In this document: piece by piece, positions 25,528-34,254 of the stretch
How positions within the stretch are numbered: position 1 is the first letter of the stretch
Layout of the letters: each line of letters opens with the position of its first letter
Origin: Tsukamurella sp040611135
GTDB lineage: Bacteria; Actinomycetota; Actinomycetes; Mycobacteriales; Mycobacteriaceae
Assembly: GCF_040611135.1 (NCBI RefSeq)
Contig: NZ_JBEXNL010000002.1
Coordinates: forward strand, 310,001 to 374,000
Reading direction: 5' to 3'
Length of the DNA stretch: 64,000 nucleotides
The notes under the pieces: model-generated
What the model was told of the DNA's origin: nothing
The model's database searches: none
The model's input: the letters and a program-made list of their open reading frames with translations, nothing else
Position numbers and translations under genes: made by a program

Positions 25528-26937
25528 CTAGCCGTCCTTCGACAGCCCCAGCAGTGCGTTCTCCACGAGCTCCGGCAGCGCCGGGTGGATCCAGTACTGT
25601 CCCCGTGCGAACTCGAGCGCCGGGATCGAGAAGGACATCGCCGTGATCGCCGACTGGATCAGTGTGGACGCCTGCGGCCCCACGATGTGCGCGCCCACGA
25701 GCAGTCCCGTCGAGCGGTCCGCGACGAGCTTGCACACGCCCGCGACATCGCCCATCGCCCACCCGTAGGCGACATCGGCGTACTTCTGCACGGCCACGGC
25801 CACGTCGATGCCCTCGGCGCGGGCGACCGCCTCGTTCAGTCCGACCGACGCGACCTGGGGGTGTGAGAACACCGCGCCGGGAACGAACCGGTGGTCCGAG
25901 GTCGCGGTCGGAGTGTCCCAGCCGGACAGCACGTTCTCCGCGGTGACCCGGGCCTCGTGGTTGGCGACGTGCCGCAGCGGGAACCGCGTGCTCACGTCTC
26001 CCAGCGCCCAGACGCCGCGCACCGGCGTGCGTTGGTGCGCGTCGACGGGGATGCGCCCGGCACCGTCGAGCTCGATCCCGATGGCCGACGTGGCCAGCGT
26101 GTCGCCGTTGGGGGTGCGTCCCGTCGCGACGAGAAGGGCGTCACCGGCCACCGTCGAGCCGTCCGTGAGGTCGACCTCGACGCCGTCGCCGACGGCGCGC
26201 GTGGCCGTCACCTCGGTGCCCAGCCGTACGTCCCACTTCTCGGAGACCAGCTCGGTGAACAGCTCGGAGATCGTCTCGTCCTGCGAGCGCAGGAGGCGCT
26301 CGCCCCGCGCGACGACGGTGACCCGTGCCCCGAGCCCGGCGAAGACGTGCGCGAACTCCGCGGCGATGTAGCCGCCGCCCACGATGATGACGTGACCCGG
26401 CAGTGCGTCGAGCCGCATGATCGTGTCGTTGGTGTGGATCGGCGCCGAGCCGGCGGTGAACACGGGCGGGATCACGGGCCGCGAGCCGGCGGCGATGACG
26501 ACATCGCGTCCGGCCACGACCGTCCCGTCACCGAGCTCCAGGCGGTGCAGCCCGTCACCGGAATCCGGCAGGAACCGCGCCTCCTGCTGGAAGACGGTGA
26601 TGTTGGGGCACGTGTCGACCCGGTACCGCAGGCCGCCGGCGGCGTACCTGTCGACCCGCCCGAACACGCGGTCCCGGATGTCCGACCAGCGGGTCCCGGT
26701 GACCTCGGCGTCGACGCCCAGCGGGGCGGCCGTGCGGGCCTCGTCGGCGACATCTGCGGGGTACACGAACATCTTGGTGGGGATGCAGCCCACGTTGAGA
26801 CACGTGCCGCCGAACGCGCCGGTGTCCGCCATGCCCCGGTCGACGATCGCGATGGTCCGGTCGTCGAAGCGGTGGTCGGGGATGGTGTTTCCGGCTCCCG
26901 ACCCGATGATGACGAGGTCGAACACCTGCTCGTCCAT
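25528..26937 (-). CDS. mtr: mycothione reductase
   Basis: Reduces mycothiol disulfide with NADPH, keeping mycothiol (the actinobacterial glutathione substitute) reduced. The 469-residue flavoprotein has the FAD-binding VIIGSGAGNT at its start, the redox-active disulfide in GGTCLNVGCIPTKMF (Cys 46 and 51), the NADPH-binding VIIVGGGYIAAEFAHVFAGL, the GDVSTRFPLRHVANHEA FAD motif, and the C-terminal active-site histidine in YWIHPALPELVENALLGL. It presumably shares a transcript with the lipase-like gene just upstream (1-base gap). Confidence 0.94.
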   Translation of the reverse strand: MDEQVFDLVIIGSGAGNTIPDHRFDDRTIAIVDRGMADTGAFGGTCLNVGCIPTKMFVYPADVADEARTAAPLGVDAEVTGTRWSDIRDRVFGRVDRYAAGGLRYRVDTCPNITVFQQEARFLPDSGDGLHRLELGDGTVVAGRDVVIAAGSRPVIPPVFTAGSAPIHTNDTIMRLDALPGHVIIVGGGYIAAEFAHVFAGLGARVTVVARGERLLRSQDETISELFTELVSEKWDVRLGTEVTATRAVGDGVEVDLTDGSTVAGDALLVATGRTPNGDTLATSAIGIELDGAGRIPVDAHQRTPVRGVWALGDVSTRFPLRHVANHEARVTAENVLSGWDTPTATSDHRFVPGAVFSHPQVASVGLNEAVARAEGIDVAVAVQKYADVAYGWAMGDVAGVCKLVADRSTGLLVGAHIVGPQASTLIQSAITAMSFSIPALEFARGQYWIHPALPELVENALLGLSKDG

Positions 26938-26938
26938 G

Positions 26939-27931
26939 TCAGGCCTCGATCTCCCGGGCGAGCCAGGCGCCCAGCTCGGCGTACGCGCGCTCGCGCGCCG
27001 GCTGCACGGAGAGGAAGACGTCGTGCTTGGCGTCCTCGACGGGGACCACGGAGAGGCGGCCGCCGAGCGCGCCCGACCACTTGGCGATCTGCCGGGTGTC
27101 GAGCACGACGTCAGCGCGGCCCGCCTCCTCGCTCCACTCCTTCGGGGCGAAGCTCTTCGTCGAGCGCAGGACCAACGACGGGACGCCGATGTCGAGGCCG
27201 CGGTGCAGCAGGCTGTGCGCCACGCGGACCGCGCGCAGCCAGCCGAAGCGGACCGGGAAGCCCTCGACCGGCTTGATGCGGACGTCGAAATCGAACTCGC
27301 CGTGCTCGCTCACGTGGATGGTCTGGCCGTAGACGCCGACCGCCTCGACCGGGACGGGGCGGGTGCCGACGGCCTTGCCGATGAGCTTGACCACCGGCGT
27401 CGCCACCTCGCGCAGCACCACCGAGCCCTGCAGATCGAACCAGGGACTGTCGAGAACGAGGCCCACGATCGGGGCGGTCCGGCCGGCCTTGCGGCGCCGA
27501 TCCAGCCACAACGGGGTGATCAGGCCGCCGGTGGAGTGCGCCGCCACCACGAGGCCCAGGCCCGGATGTTCCTGCTCGATCGCCGCGACCGCGAGGTCCA
27601 GCTCGCGGTCGTAGACCGTGAAGTCGGTCGCGTAGTGCGCCGATTGGCCCTCCCGTAGCGAGCGCCCGCACTTGCGCAGGTCCAGCGCGTAGAAGGCGTA
27701 GCCGCGGTCGGCGAAGAACTCCGCGACCGCCGTCTGGAAGAAGTAGTCCGAGAAGCCGTGCACCCACAGCACGGCGTGGTGCGGATCCTTCGGACCGGAG
27801 ACGTGCTTGACCAGCGTCGCCACGATGTCGCCGCCCGGCTCGCCGTCCGGGTCCGGGCCCAGCTCGAAGGTGTGGGCGGCGTAGTCGTCGCCGAGGATGT
27901 CGGGGGAGTAGGTCAGCTCAGTGGTCGCCAC
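26939..27931 (-). CDS. alpha/beta hydrolase (monoacylglycerol lipase-like, Rv2854 type)
   Basis: A 330-residue serine hydrolase of the lysophospholipase/S33 type. AVLWVHGFSDYFFQ gives the oxyanion loop, VVAAHSTGGLITPLWL the nucleophile (Ser near 133), and VEDAKHDVFLSV the catalytic histidine region. It has no signal peptide. Like Rv2854 in mycobacteria, it precedes mycothione reductase. The GTG start is 6 bases after a TACAGT -10 element that lies inside the last codons of the cyclase-like gene, so it has its own leaderless promoter even though the upstream cassette runs into it. Confidence 0.88.
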   Translation of the reverse strand: MATTELTYSPDILGDDYAAHTFELGPDPDGEPGGDIVATLVKHVSGPKDPHHAVLWVHGFSDYFFQTAVAEFFADRGYAFYALDLRKCGRSLREGQSAHYATDFTVYDRELDLAVAAIEQEHPGLGLVVAAHSTGGLITPLWLDRRRKAGRTAPIVGLVLDSPWFDLQGSVVLREVATPVVKLIGKAVGTRPVPVEAVGVYGQTIHVSEHGEFDFDVRIKPVEGFPVRFGWLRAVRVAHSLLHRGLDIGVPSLVLRSTKSFAPKEWSEEAGRADVVLDTRQIAKWSGALGGRLSVVPVEDAKHDVFLSVQPARERAYAELGAWLAREIEA

Positions 27932-27935
27932 GGGT

Positions 27936-29021
27936 TCACTGTAGTGCGGTGCTGGGCGACGTCAGCATTCGCACGGTCCGTCGCTCATCGGTCCGTCCGC
28001 TTCCATCAACAGGTCGCGTGGGCACCTGGCTGGGGACGTACTTCACGGTGTCACTCGCCTCGTCTGGCACGGTTTCGCCACCCGAGAGTGGGTCCGGGGC
28101 GCGTTCTGTCAGCCCTTCGAGCGGATCAACAGGGGGAATCGCGAACCTTCCGAGCGCCGAGTCGGGTAGGTACATCAGGAACGGCCAGCCGTCGCTCGTG
28201 TAACACGCTTCGCAGAGCTTCTGTACATCCTCGGGCGATGCGGTGGTCGGCAGAAATTTGGACATCGCGAGGTGCACGGCGTCGTCATGATCCAGATCAA
28301 TCGCGAACACCGGATAGTCACGTCCACCCCACACCCCCTTCAGCTCGATGCTGTCCATCAGTTTGAGATCCGGGTAGCAGTATTTGCCGTCGGAGTGCGG
28401 GACGGGGTGCATCAGCGCGAGTGCATAGGCGACTTCCACCGACAGAGTGAGGTACCGCGCGGTGCACTTGCTGGTGACACGGAACCCGGTGTCGATGCTC
28501 GGACCGAAGTAGTCGAACAAATACAGCGAGGTGTCCCGATCGCCGGCCGTCAACGCCAGTGAGTTCAGGGTGACGACGTCCATCCCCGACGACTCGGTGC
28601 CGGGTTTGAGCGGGATTGTCGATTCAGAGTCAGGTCCCGGAAACGTGCCGAGGAAGATCCCGCCCTTCACGCCGAGACCGGATCGGTCCTCCGCCTGAAG
28701 GTTGCTCGCCTTGTACGCGCGCAGTGTGGCGATCCACACGTCGACCGCCACACAGATATCGGTCTCGGATTGCACGTCGCAGGTGAAGATCAGCTCGTCG
28801 CCGACCGCCTTCCACAGATCGAACTGGAGGTTGTCGGCATCGAGCTGTCTCTGTTGCGCGTACAGGCGCTGCGGAAACTCACGATAGAACTGGAGGAAGA
28901 CCTTCTGCCACGGTGTGTCGCCAGAGCTACGGGGACGCTGTTTGAACGCGGTGGAGCCGGTGAGGTCGCACGACAAGAACAGTTTCGACACCGGTCCGGG
29001 CGCCTTCGGGGGAGCACTCAC
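27936..29021 (-). CDS. class III nucleotidyl cyclase-like protein
   Basis: A 361-residue protein read from the GTG that overlaps the stop of the ImmA/IrrE gene (GTGA). Residues 12-240 match the class III adenylyl/guanylyl cyclase homology fold: FLSCDLTGSTAF with the first metal Asp (D19), LWKAVGDELIF with a substrate Lys (K71) and second metal Asp (D75), VKGGIFLGTF, and FDYFGPSIDTGFRVTSK, where D170 and Arg181 stand at specificity and transition-state positions and Asp177 replaces the usual Asn. SIELKGVWGGRDYPVFAID is the usual fold ending. The last 115 residues are unrecognised and end in a disordered tail. No signal peptide or membrane helix is seen. GC looks lower than the neighbours. The cyclase call is from motifs alone. 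Confidence 0.6.
   Translation of the reverse strand: MSAPPKAPGPVSKLFLSCDLTGSTAFKQRPRSSGDTPWQKVFLQFYREFPQRLYAQQRQLDADNLQFDLWKAVGDELIFTCDVQSETDICVAVDVWIATLRAYKASNLQAEDRSGLGVKGGIFLGTFPGPDSESTIPLKPGTESSGMDVVTLNSLALTAGDRDTSLYLFDYFGPSIDTGFRVTSKCTARYLTLSVEVAYALALMHPVPHSDGKYCYPDLKLMDSIELKGVWGGRDYPVFAIDLDHDDAVHLAMSKFLPTTASPEDVQKLCEACYTSDGWPFLMYLPDSALGRFAIPPVDPLEGLTERAPDPLSGGETVPDEASDTVKYVPSQVPTRPVDGSGRTDERRTVRMLTSPSTALQ
27938..27943 (-). promoter_or_regulatory. -10 element (leaderless) for the lipase-like gene
   Basis: On the minus strand TACAGT is 6 bases before the GTG at 27931. It lies within the final codons of the cyclase-like gene. Confidence 0.4.
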
Positions 29022-29509
29022 GACAGGTCGAGTACCTGCGCACGCACCTTCGCCGCAGCGGGAGAGACGTCGAAGTAGTTCGCGACCTTCCACTCGTCCT
29101 GCGCGCTCGCCCGCCACTGTCGACGGAACTCGTCTTTGGGCATGAGTAGAGCCGAAGCGAAGACATTTGCCTCCGTCTCCGCGCGATTTCGCTGCCCCCT
29201 TCCGAACGTCCGCTCGTCAGAGTGGCCGGCAAATCGATAGTGCAGGAAGTAGTGCCCCAACTCATGGGCGATAGTGAATCGGTCGCGCGCGGACGAGGTG
29301 AACTGCGGGACGAAGATGGTGAAGTCTCCGGCATCCCGAACGTGCAGTGCTTCGACGCTGTCGCGGTACTCGATCCGGCCACCGAACATCGTCACGAGAC
29401 GGTCGAGGTCGACCTTGCCGTCGTCGTACACGTCGTTATCCCGGCCGACGCGTTCCGCGTAGTCCGAGATGTCGGCATTCGACAACCGTGCCGCCTCAGT
29501 CGTCGTCAT
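29018..29509 (-). CDS. ImmA/IrrE family zinc metallo-endopeptidase
   Basis: A 163-residue M78-type protease. FTIAHELGHYFLH gives the HExxH zinc motif (His82, Glu83, His86), and RNRAETEANVFASALLMP gives the third ligand Glu (about residue 113) and the family FAxxLLMP ending. There is no helix-turn-helix of its own and no cognate repressor gene nearby, although ImmA proteases usually cleave an adjacent ImmR-type repressor. It overlaps the cyclase-like gene by four bases (GTGA) and is upstream in that cassette. GC is visibly lower than the surrounding core genes, which suggests horizontal acquisition. Confidence 0.85.
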   Translation of the reverse strand: MTTTEAARLSNADISDYAERVGRDNDVYDDGKVDLDRLVTMFGGRIEYRDSVEALHVRDAGDFTIFVPQFTSSARDRFTIAHELGHYFLHYRFAGHSDERTFGRGQRNRAETEANVFASALLMPKDEFRRQWRASAQDEWKVANYFDVSPAAAKVRAQVLDLS

Positions 29510-29755
29510 GATGTTCCTTCCCTGCTCGATGGTCCCCCAGCTTAGCTCGCAGGCTCACTGGGGGATGCACACCGCGCTGTTCGTCATGGCCCGATCATGT
29601 CGCGTCGGACTGACAAGTTTTGTGCGCCGCGTCTGGCGGTCCTCGCACCTGGTGCAACCTCACCCGTCCCGGTCGAAGGCCCCGGAGTAAGGTTCTCGCC
29701 CAGAAGGGGGACCCGCGCTGCGGGCCCCGCCCCACGTCGAGGAGTGAACTACCAG

Positions 29756-31252
29756 ATGGCCCGTAACGTGATCAGCACGGACGTCGCGCTCGTCGGAGCG
29801 GGAATCATGAGCGCCACGCTCGGCACCCTGATCCGGAAGCTGGAGCCCAGCTGGTCGGTCAGCGTGTTCGAGGCGCTCGATGCCGCCGCCGCCGAGTCGT
29901 CCGATCCGTGGAACAACGCGGGTACCGGACACTCCGCGCTCTGCGAGCTGAACTACACCCCGCAGGCCGCCGACGGCTCCGTCGACATCTCCAAGGCCAT
30001 CACGATCAACGAGCAGTTCCAGGTCTCGCGCCAGTTCTGGTCGTACGCGGTCGACGCCGGTGTCCTCGACGACCCGTCGGACTTCATCAACCCCATCCCG
30101 CACGCCAGCTTCGTGCACGGCGCGGACAACGTCGAATACCTGCGCAAGCGCTACGACGCGCTCTCCGGGCAGACCCTGTTCGAGGGCATGGAGTTCTTCA
30201 CCGACCCGGCCACCTTCAGCGAGCGACTGCCGATCATGGCCGCGGGCCGCAACTTCGGTGACCCGGTAGCCGTGAACTGGTACGAGGGCGGCACCGACGT
30301 CGACTTCGGCTCGCTGACCAAGAAGCTGATCAACTACGTCGGCAAGGGCGGCGCCGTCCACTTCGGGACCAAGGTCACGAACCTGGGGCGCACCAAGGAC
30401 GGCTGGCGCCTGACGATCAAGAACCTGCGCACCCACGAGGTGTCGTACGTCGACGCCCGCTTCGTCTTCGTCGGCGCCGGCGGCGGCGCGCTGCCGCTGC
30501 TGCAGAAGTCGGGCATCAAGGAGGCCAAGGGCTTCGGCGGGTTCCCCGTCTCGGGCCAGTTCTTCCGCTGCAGCAACCCGGAGCTCATCGACCATCACGC
30601 CGCCAAGGTCTACGGCAAGGCGGCCGTGGGCGCGCCCCCGATGTCGGTGCCGCACTTGGACACCCGCGTCATCGAGGGCAACAAGGGTCTGCTGTTCGGC
30701 CCGTACGCCGGGTTCTCGCCGAAGTTCCTCAAGGCGGGCCAGTACACCGACCTGCCCCTGTCGGTGAAGCCCAACAACCTCCTGCCGATGATGGCCGTGG
30801 GCCTCAAGGAGATGGGCCTGACCAAGTACCTCATCGGCGAGCTGTTGCAGTCGCCGGCGGACCGCGTCAAGACCCTGTCCGAGTTCGTGCCCCGCGCGAC
30901 CGGCGGCGACTGGGAGCTCATCACCGCCGGTCAGCGCGTCCAGGTCATTCGTAAGGGCCCGGGCGGCGGCAACCTCGAGTTCGGCACCGCGGTCATCGCC
31001 GCCGACGACGAGTCGATCGCCGGTCTGCTCGGCGCCTCGCCGGGCGCTTCCACCGCCGTTCCGGCGATGCTCGACGTGCTCGGCAAGTGCTTCCCCAAGC
31101 ACATGCAGGCGTGGAAGCCGCTGCTGCAGGAGATGATCCCGTCGTACGGCACCACCCTCAACGACAACCAGCAGCTGTTCACCCAGGTCTGGGACTGGAC
31201 CAACCGCACCCTGCAGCTGGCCCCGGGCGTCGGGGCCGACGCGCAGGGCTGA
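29756..31252 (+). CDS. mqo: malate:quinone oxidoreductase
   Basis: Membrane-associated FAD enzyme that oxidises malate to oxaloacetate and passes electrons to menaquinone, a TCA-cycle step. The 498-residue protein begins with the FAD-binding DVALVGAGIMSATLGTLI and has DPWNNAGTGHSALCELNYTP, VGAGGGALPLLQKSGI, and the late LEFGTAVIAADDESIAGLLGASPGAS characteristic of Mqo. The ATG at 29756 has a GAGGAG site 7-8 bases upstream; the open frame extends further upstream without similarity. The 246-base gap before it contains only the promoter region. Confidence 0.96.
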   Translation: MARNVISTDVALVGAGIMSATLGTLIRKLEPSWSVSVFEALDAAAAESSDPWNNAGTGHSALCELNYTPQAADGSVDISKAITINEQFQVSRQFWSYAVDAGVLDDPSDFINPIPHASFVHGADNVEYLRKRYDALSGQTLFEGMEFFTDPATFSERLPIMAAGRNFGDPVAVNWYEGGTDVDFGSLTKKLINYVGKGGAVHFGTKVTNLGRTKDGWRLTIKNLRTHEVSYVDARFVFVGAGGGALPLLQKSGIKEAKGFGGFPVSGQFFRCSNPELIDHHAAKVYGKAAVGAPPMSVPHLDTRVIEGNKGLLFGPYAGFSPKFLKAGQYTDLPLSVKPNNLLPMMAVGLKEMGLTKYLIGELLQSPADRVKTLSEFVPRATGGDWELITAGQRVQVIRKGPGGGNLEFGTAVIAADDESIAGLLGASPGASTAVPAMLDVLGKCFPKHMQAWKPLLQEMIPSYGTTLNDNQQLFTQVWDWTNRTLQLAPGVGADAQG

Positions 31253-31256
31253 GCCC

Positions 31257-31709
31257 GTGCGCCGCGCCACCGGCGACGCACTCGACGCGAGCACCCTGTA
31301 CGCGCTGCTGAAGCTGCGCGCGGAGGTGTTCATCGCCGAGCAGCAGAGCCCCTGGCTGGACGTCGACGGGCGGGACCTCGACCCGTCGACCGTGCACTTC
31401 TGGCTGCCCGACGGTGCCCCCCGGACCGGCCCGGATGGTGACGTCGTGGCGACGGTCCGGCTCACCGACGAGGGTCCGGGCCTGGCCCGGATCGGCCGGG
31501 TGTGCGCGGCACCGTCGGCCCGTGGGCAGGGGCTGATCGGCCTGCTGATGGCGGCCGCGCTCGATGAGCTCGGCGACCGGGCGTGCCTGCTGGAGGCGCA
31601 GTCCCACCTGGAACCGATGTACGCGAAGTACGGATTCGCCCGCGAGGGAGACGAATTCGTCGAGGACGGGATCCCGCACGTCCCGATGAGGAGGCCGGCA
31701 CGTGACTGA
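31257..31709 (+). CDS. GNAT family N-acetyltransferase (ElaA-like)
   Basis: A 150-residue single GNAT domain similar to ElaA: LLKLRAEVFIAEQQSPWLDVDGRDLDPST is the ElaA-type start, RIGRVCAAPSARGQGLIGLLM is the acetyl-CoA pyrophosphate loop, and YAKYGFAREGDEFVEDGIPHVPM is the conserved C-terminal strand. It starts 4 bases after mqo and overlaps the next gene by 8 bases, so mqo, this gene, the chelatase-like gene and the cob genes may form one transcript. Substrate unknown. Confidence 0.88.
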   Translation: MRRATGDALDASTLYALLKLRAEVFIAEQQSPWLDVDGRDLDPSTVHFWLPDGAPRTGPDGDVVATVRLTDEGPGLARIGRVCAAPSARGQGLIGLLMAAALDELGDRACLLEAQSHLEPMYAKYGFAREGDEFVEDGIPHVPMRRPARD

Positions 31710-33561
31710 CCGCTACCCGTTCAGCGCGGTCGTGGGCCATGACGAGCTGCGGCTCGCGCTGACACTGTGCGCCATCGCGCCCGCCGTGGGCGGCGTGCTC
31801 GTGCGCGGCGAGAAGGGCACCGCGAAGTCCACCGCCGCGCGAGCGCTCGCTCCGCTGCTGCCCGCCCGGCCCGACGGTGCCCGCGCCCGCCTCGTGGAGC
31901 TGCCCATCGGCGCCACCGAGGACCGCGTCGTCGGCTCGCTGGACCTGCACCGCGCGCTAGGTGAGGGCGCGGTCGACTTCACGCCCGGCCTGCTCGCGGA
32001 CGCCGACGGCGGCATCCTCTACGTCGACGAGGTCAACCTGCTCTCCGACCACCTGGTCGACGTGCTGCTCGACGCCGCCGCGATGGGGCGCGTCACCGTC
32101 GAGCGCGACGGGATCTCCCGCGCCTACCCCGCCCGGTTCGTGTTGGTGGGCACCATGAACCCGGAGGAGGGCGAGCTGCGCCCGCAGCTGCTCGACCGCT
32201 TCGGGCTCGCCGTGGACGTGCACGCGAGCCGGGACGTGGACGTGCGCGTCGAGGTGATGCGCCGACGCCTCGCCTTCGAATCCGACCCCGCGGCGTTCGC
32301 CGCCGAGTACGCCGACGCCGACGCCGACCTGGCCCGCCGTATCACCGATGCCCGCGACCGGCTTCCACGGGTCGCGTTGCCCGACGCCGAGCTGCGCCGC
32401 ATCGCCGCGGTGTGTGCCGCCTTCGACGTCGACGGCATGCGCGCCGACCTGGTGATCGCGCGTGCCGCGCTGGCGCATGCCGCGTGGCGCGGCGCCGCCG
32501 AGGTCACCGAGGCCGACGTCCGCGTCGCCGCGGAACTGGCACTGCCGCACCGCAAGCGCCGCGACCCCTTCGACGAGCCCGGCCTCGACGACACCGAGCT
32601 CGACCGCGCCTTCGACGACGCCCGCGCCGACGACGACCCGGAGCCCGAACCGGATCCCGATCCCGACGGCCCGGGAGGCGGCGACGCCCCGGAGCCGCCG
32701 CTGTCCGGGCCCGACTCGGCGGGATCGCAGGAACAGCAACCGGAACCGGCGGCCGGCGGCGCCCCGCTCTCGACCGCGCGGCACCGCACCGTCGGGAAGC
32801 TGACGGTGCCCGGCACCGGGACCGGCGGAGCGACGGGACGCCGCTCCAAGACGCGCTCGGATCGCGGTGGCGTCGTCCGCGCCGCGCCGGCGGGCACCGG
32901 TTCCGGCCTCCACCTCGCCGCGACGTTGCGGGCGGCCGCGCCCGAACAGGCCGCGCGTGGCCGGGCCGCCGGGCCGCTGCGCCTCGCGCCGTCCGACCTG
33001 CGGTCCCCGGTGCGCGAGGCGACCGAGGGCAACCTCGTCGTCTTCGTCGTGGACCTCTCCGGGTCGATGGCGGCACGCGAGCGGCTGGCGCTGGTCGGCG
33101 AGGCCGCGGTCTCGTTGCTCCGCGACGCCTACCAGCGGCGCGACAAGGTGGCCGTGATCGGCTTCCGCGGCGCCGAAGCGACGTTGCTGGTCCCGCCGAC
33201 CCGGTCGGTCGACGTGGCCGTCGCGCGGTTGTCCCGCGCCCGCACGGGCGGCCGCACCCCGCTCGCCGAGGGGCTGATCGAGACGCGGAAGCTGTTGCGC
33301 CGTGAGGATCTGCGGCCCGACGCCCGGCGGCCGCTCGTCGTGCTGCTCACCGACGGCCGCGCGACCGCCGGCCGTGACCCGCTCCCGCGGGCGCTGGCCG
33401 CCGCCGCCGGCCTGCACGCGGACGCCCGTGCGTGCGTGGTCGTGGACTGCGAGACGTCCATGGTTCGGCTGGGGCTGGCCGCGAAGGTGGCGGCGGCCCT
33501 CGGGGCCACGATGCTCCCACTCGACGGATTGAGCCCCACCGACCTGGCCCGCGCGGCCTGA
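31702..33561 (+). CDS. magnesium-chelatase-like ATPase/VWA fusion protein
   Basis: A 619-residue fusion of a ChlI-like AAA+ ATPase and a ChlD-like von Willebrand factor A domain. Residues 35-44 GEKGTAKSTA form the Walker A, GGILYVDEVNLL the Walker B, and GTMNPEEGELRPQLLDRFGL the sensor region. A long Pro/Asp/Glu-rich linker (about 300-390) follows. VVDLSGSMAARER near residue 450 is the MIDAS motif DxSxS of the VWA domain. Homologues beside cobO in mycobacteria (Rv2850c) are thought to be cobalt-chelatase subunits for cobalamin; a CobN partner was not seen in this window. Confidence 0.9.
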   Translation: MTDRYPFSAVVGHDELRLALTLCAIAPAVGGVLVRGEKGTAKSTAARALAPLLPARPDGARARLVELPIGATEDRVVGSLDLHRALGEGAVDFTPGLLADADGGILYVDEVNLLSDHLVDVLLDAAAMGRVTVERDGISRAYPARFVLVGTMNPEEGELRPQLLDRFGLAVDVHASRDVDVRVEVMRRRLAFESDPAAFAAEYADADADLARRITDARDRLPRVALPDAELRRIAAVCAAFDVDGMRADLVIARAALAHAAWRGAAEVTEADVRVAAELALPHRKRRDPFDEPGLDDTELDRAFDDARADDDPEPEPDPDPDGPGGGDAPEPPLSGPDSAGSQEQQPEPAAGGAPLSTARHRTVGKLTVPGTGTGGATGRRSKTRSDRGGVVRAAPAGTGSGLHLAATLRAAAPEQAARGRAAGPLRLAPSDLRSPVREATEGNLVVFVVDLSGSMAARERLALVGEAAVSLLRDAYQRRDKVAVIGFRGAEATLLVPPTRSVDVAVARLSRARTGGRTPLAEGLIETRKLLRREDLRPDARRPLVVLLTDGRATAGRDPLPRALAAAAGLHADARACVVVDCETSMVRLGLAAKVAAALGATMLPLDGLSPTDLARAA

Positions 33562-33574
33562 CGAAGGAGAAGCC

Positions 33575-34192
33575 ATGCCGCAGGGCAAGGTCGAGACGGT
33601 ACCGCAGGACGGGCTCACCACCCGGCAGCGCCGCAACCAGCCGGTGCTCGCGGTGCACACCGGTCCGGGCAAAGGGAAGTCGACGGCCGCGTTCGGCATG
33701 GCCATGCGGGCCTGGAACCAGGGCTTTCCCATCGGCGTCTTCCAGTTCGTCAAGAGCGCGAAGTGGAAGGTCGGTGAGGAGGCCACGATGCTCGCCCTGA
33801 ACGAGGTGCACGAGCGCACCGGCGCGGGCGGGCCCGTCGAGTGGCACAAGATGGGGCAGGGCTGGTCGTGGCTTCGCCGCACCGGCGACGCCGAACAGGA
33901 CCACGCCGAGGCCGCCCGCGACGGGTGGCGGGAGATCGCGCGGCGCCTCAGCGTCGAGCAGCACCGCTTCTACGTGCTCGACGAGTTCACCTACCCGCTC
34001 AAGTGGGGCTGGATCGACGTCGACGAGGTGGTCCAGACCCTGGTGAACCGTCCCGGGAACCAGCACGTGATCATCACCGGCCGCGACGCCCCGCAGGCCC
34101 TCATGGACGCCGCCGACCTGGTCACCGAGATGACCAAGGTCAAGCACCCGATGGATGCGGGGAGGAAGGGGCAGAGGGGGATCGAGTGGTGA
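33575..34192 (+). CDS. cobO: cob(I)yrinic acid a,c-diamide adenosyltransferase
   Basis: Transfers adenosyl from ATP to the cobalt of cob(I)yrinic acid a,c-diamide. The 205-residue protein has the P-loop-like HTGPGKGKSTAAFGMAMRA (about residues 28-46), FVKSAKWKVGEE, and YVLDEFTYPLKWGWIDVDEV. Length is that of CobO/BtuR family. It ends with RGIEW; an imperfect copy of the codons for GIEW and the stop occurs 62 bases further on, at the cobB start. It is 13 bases after the chelatase-like gene. Confidence 0.95.
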   Translation: MPQGKVETVPQDGLTTRQRRNQPVLAVHTGPGKGKSTAAFGMAMRAWNQGFPIGVFQFVKSAKWKVGEEATMLALNEVHERTGAGGPVEWHKMGQGWSWLRRTGDAEQDHAEAARDGWREIARRLSVEQHRFYVLDEFTYPLKWGWIDVDEVVQTLVNRPGNQHVIITGRDAPQALMDAADLVTEMTKVKHPMDAGRKGQRGIEW

Positions 34193-34254
34193 CGAACGGC
34201 TCCGGGGTCCCGGGAGGCGCGGTGGCCGGGGAGAGTAGGGGCATCGAATGGTGA
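34181..34254 (+). repeat. imperfect duplication of the cobO/cobB junction
   Basis: ATCGAGTGGTGACG at 34181-34194 (cobO stop) and ATCGAATGGTGACC at 34243-34256 (cobB start) differ in two of fourteen bases and lie 62 bases apart, both preceded by purine-rich G runs. The second copy still spells Ile-Glu-Trp-stop while supplying the cobB ATG. Confidence 0.6.

Noticed and set aside
29597..29755. N-terminal extension of mqo
   Set aside because: The in-frame upstream codons give an Arg/Pro-rich stretch without similarity, and a GAGGAG site supports the ATG at 29756.
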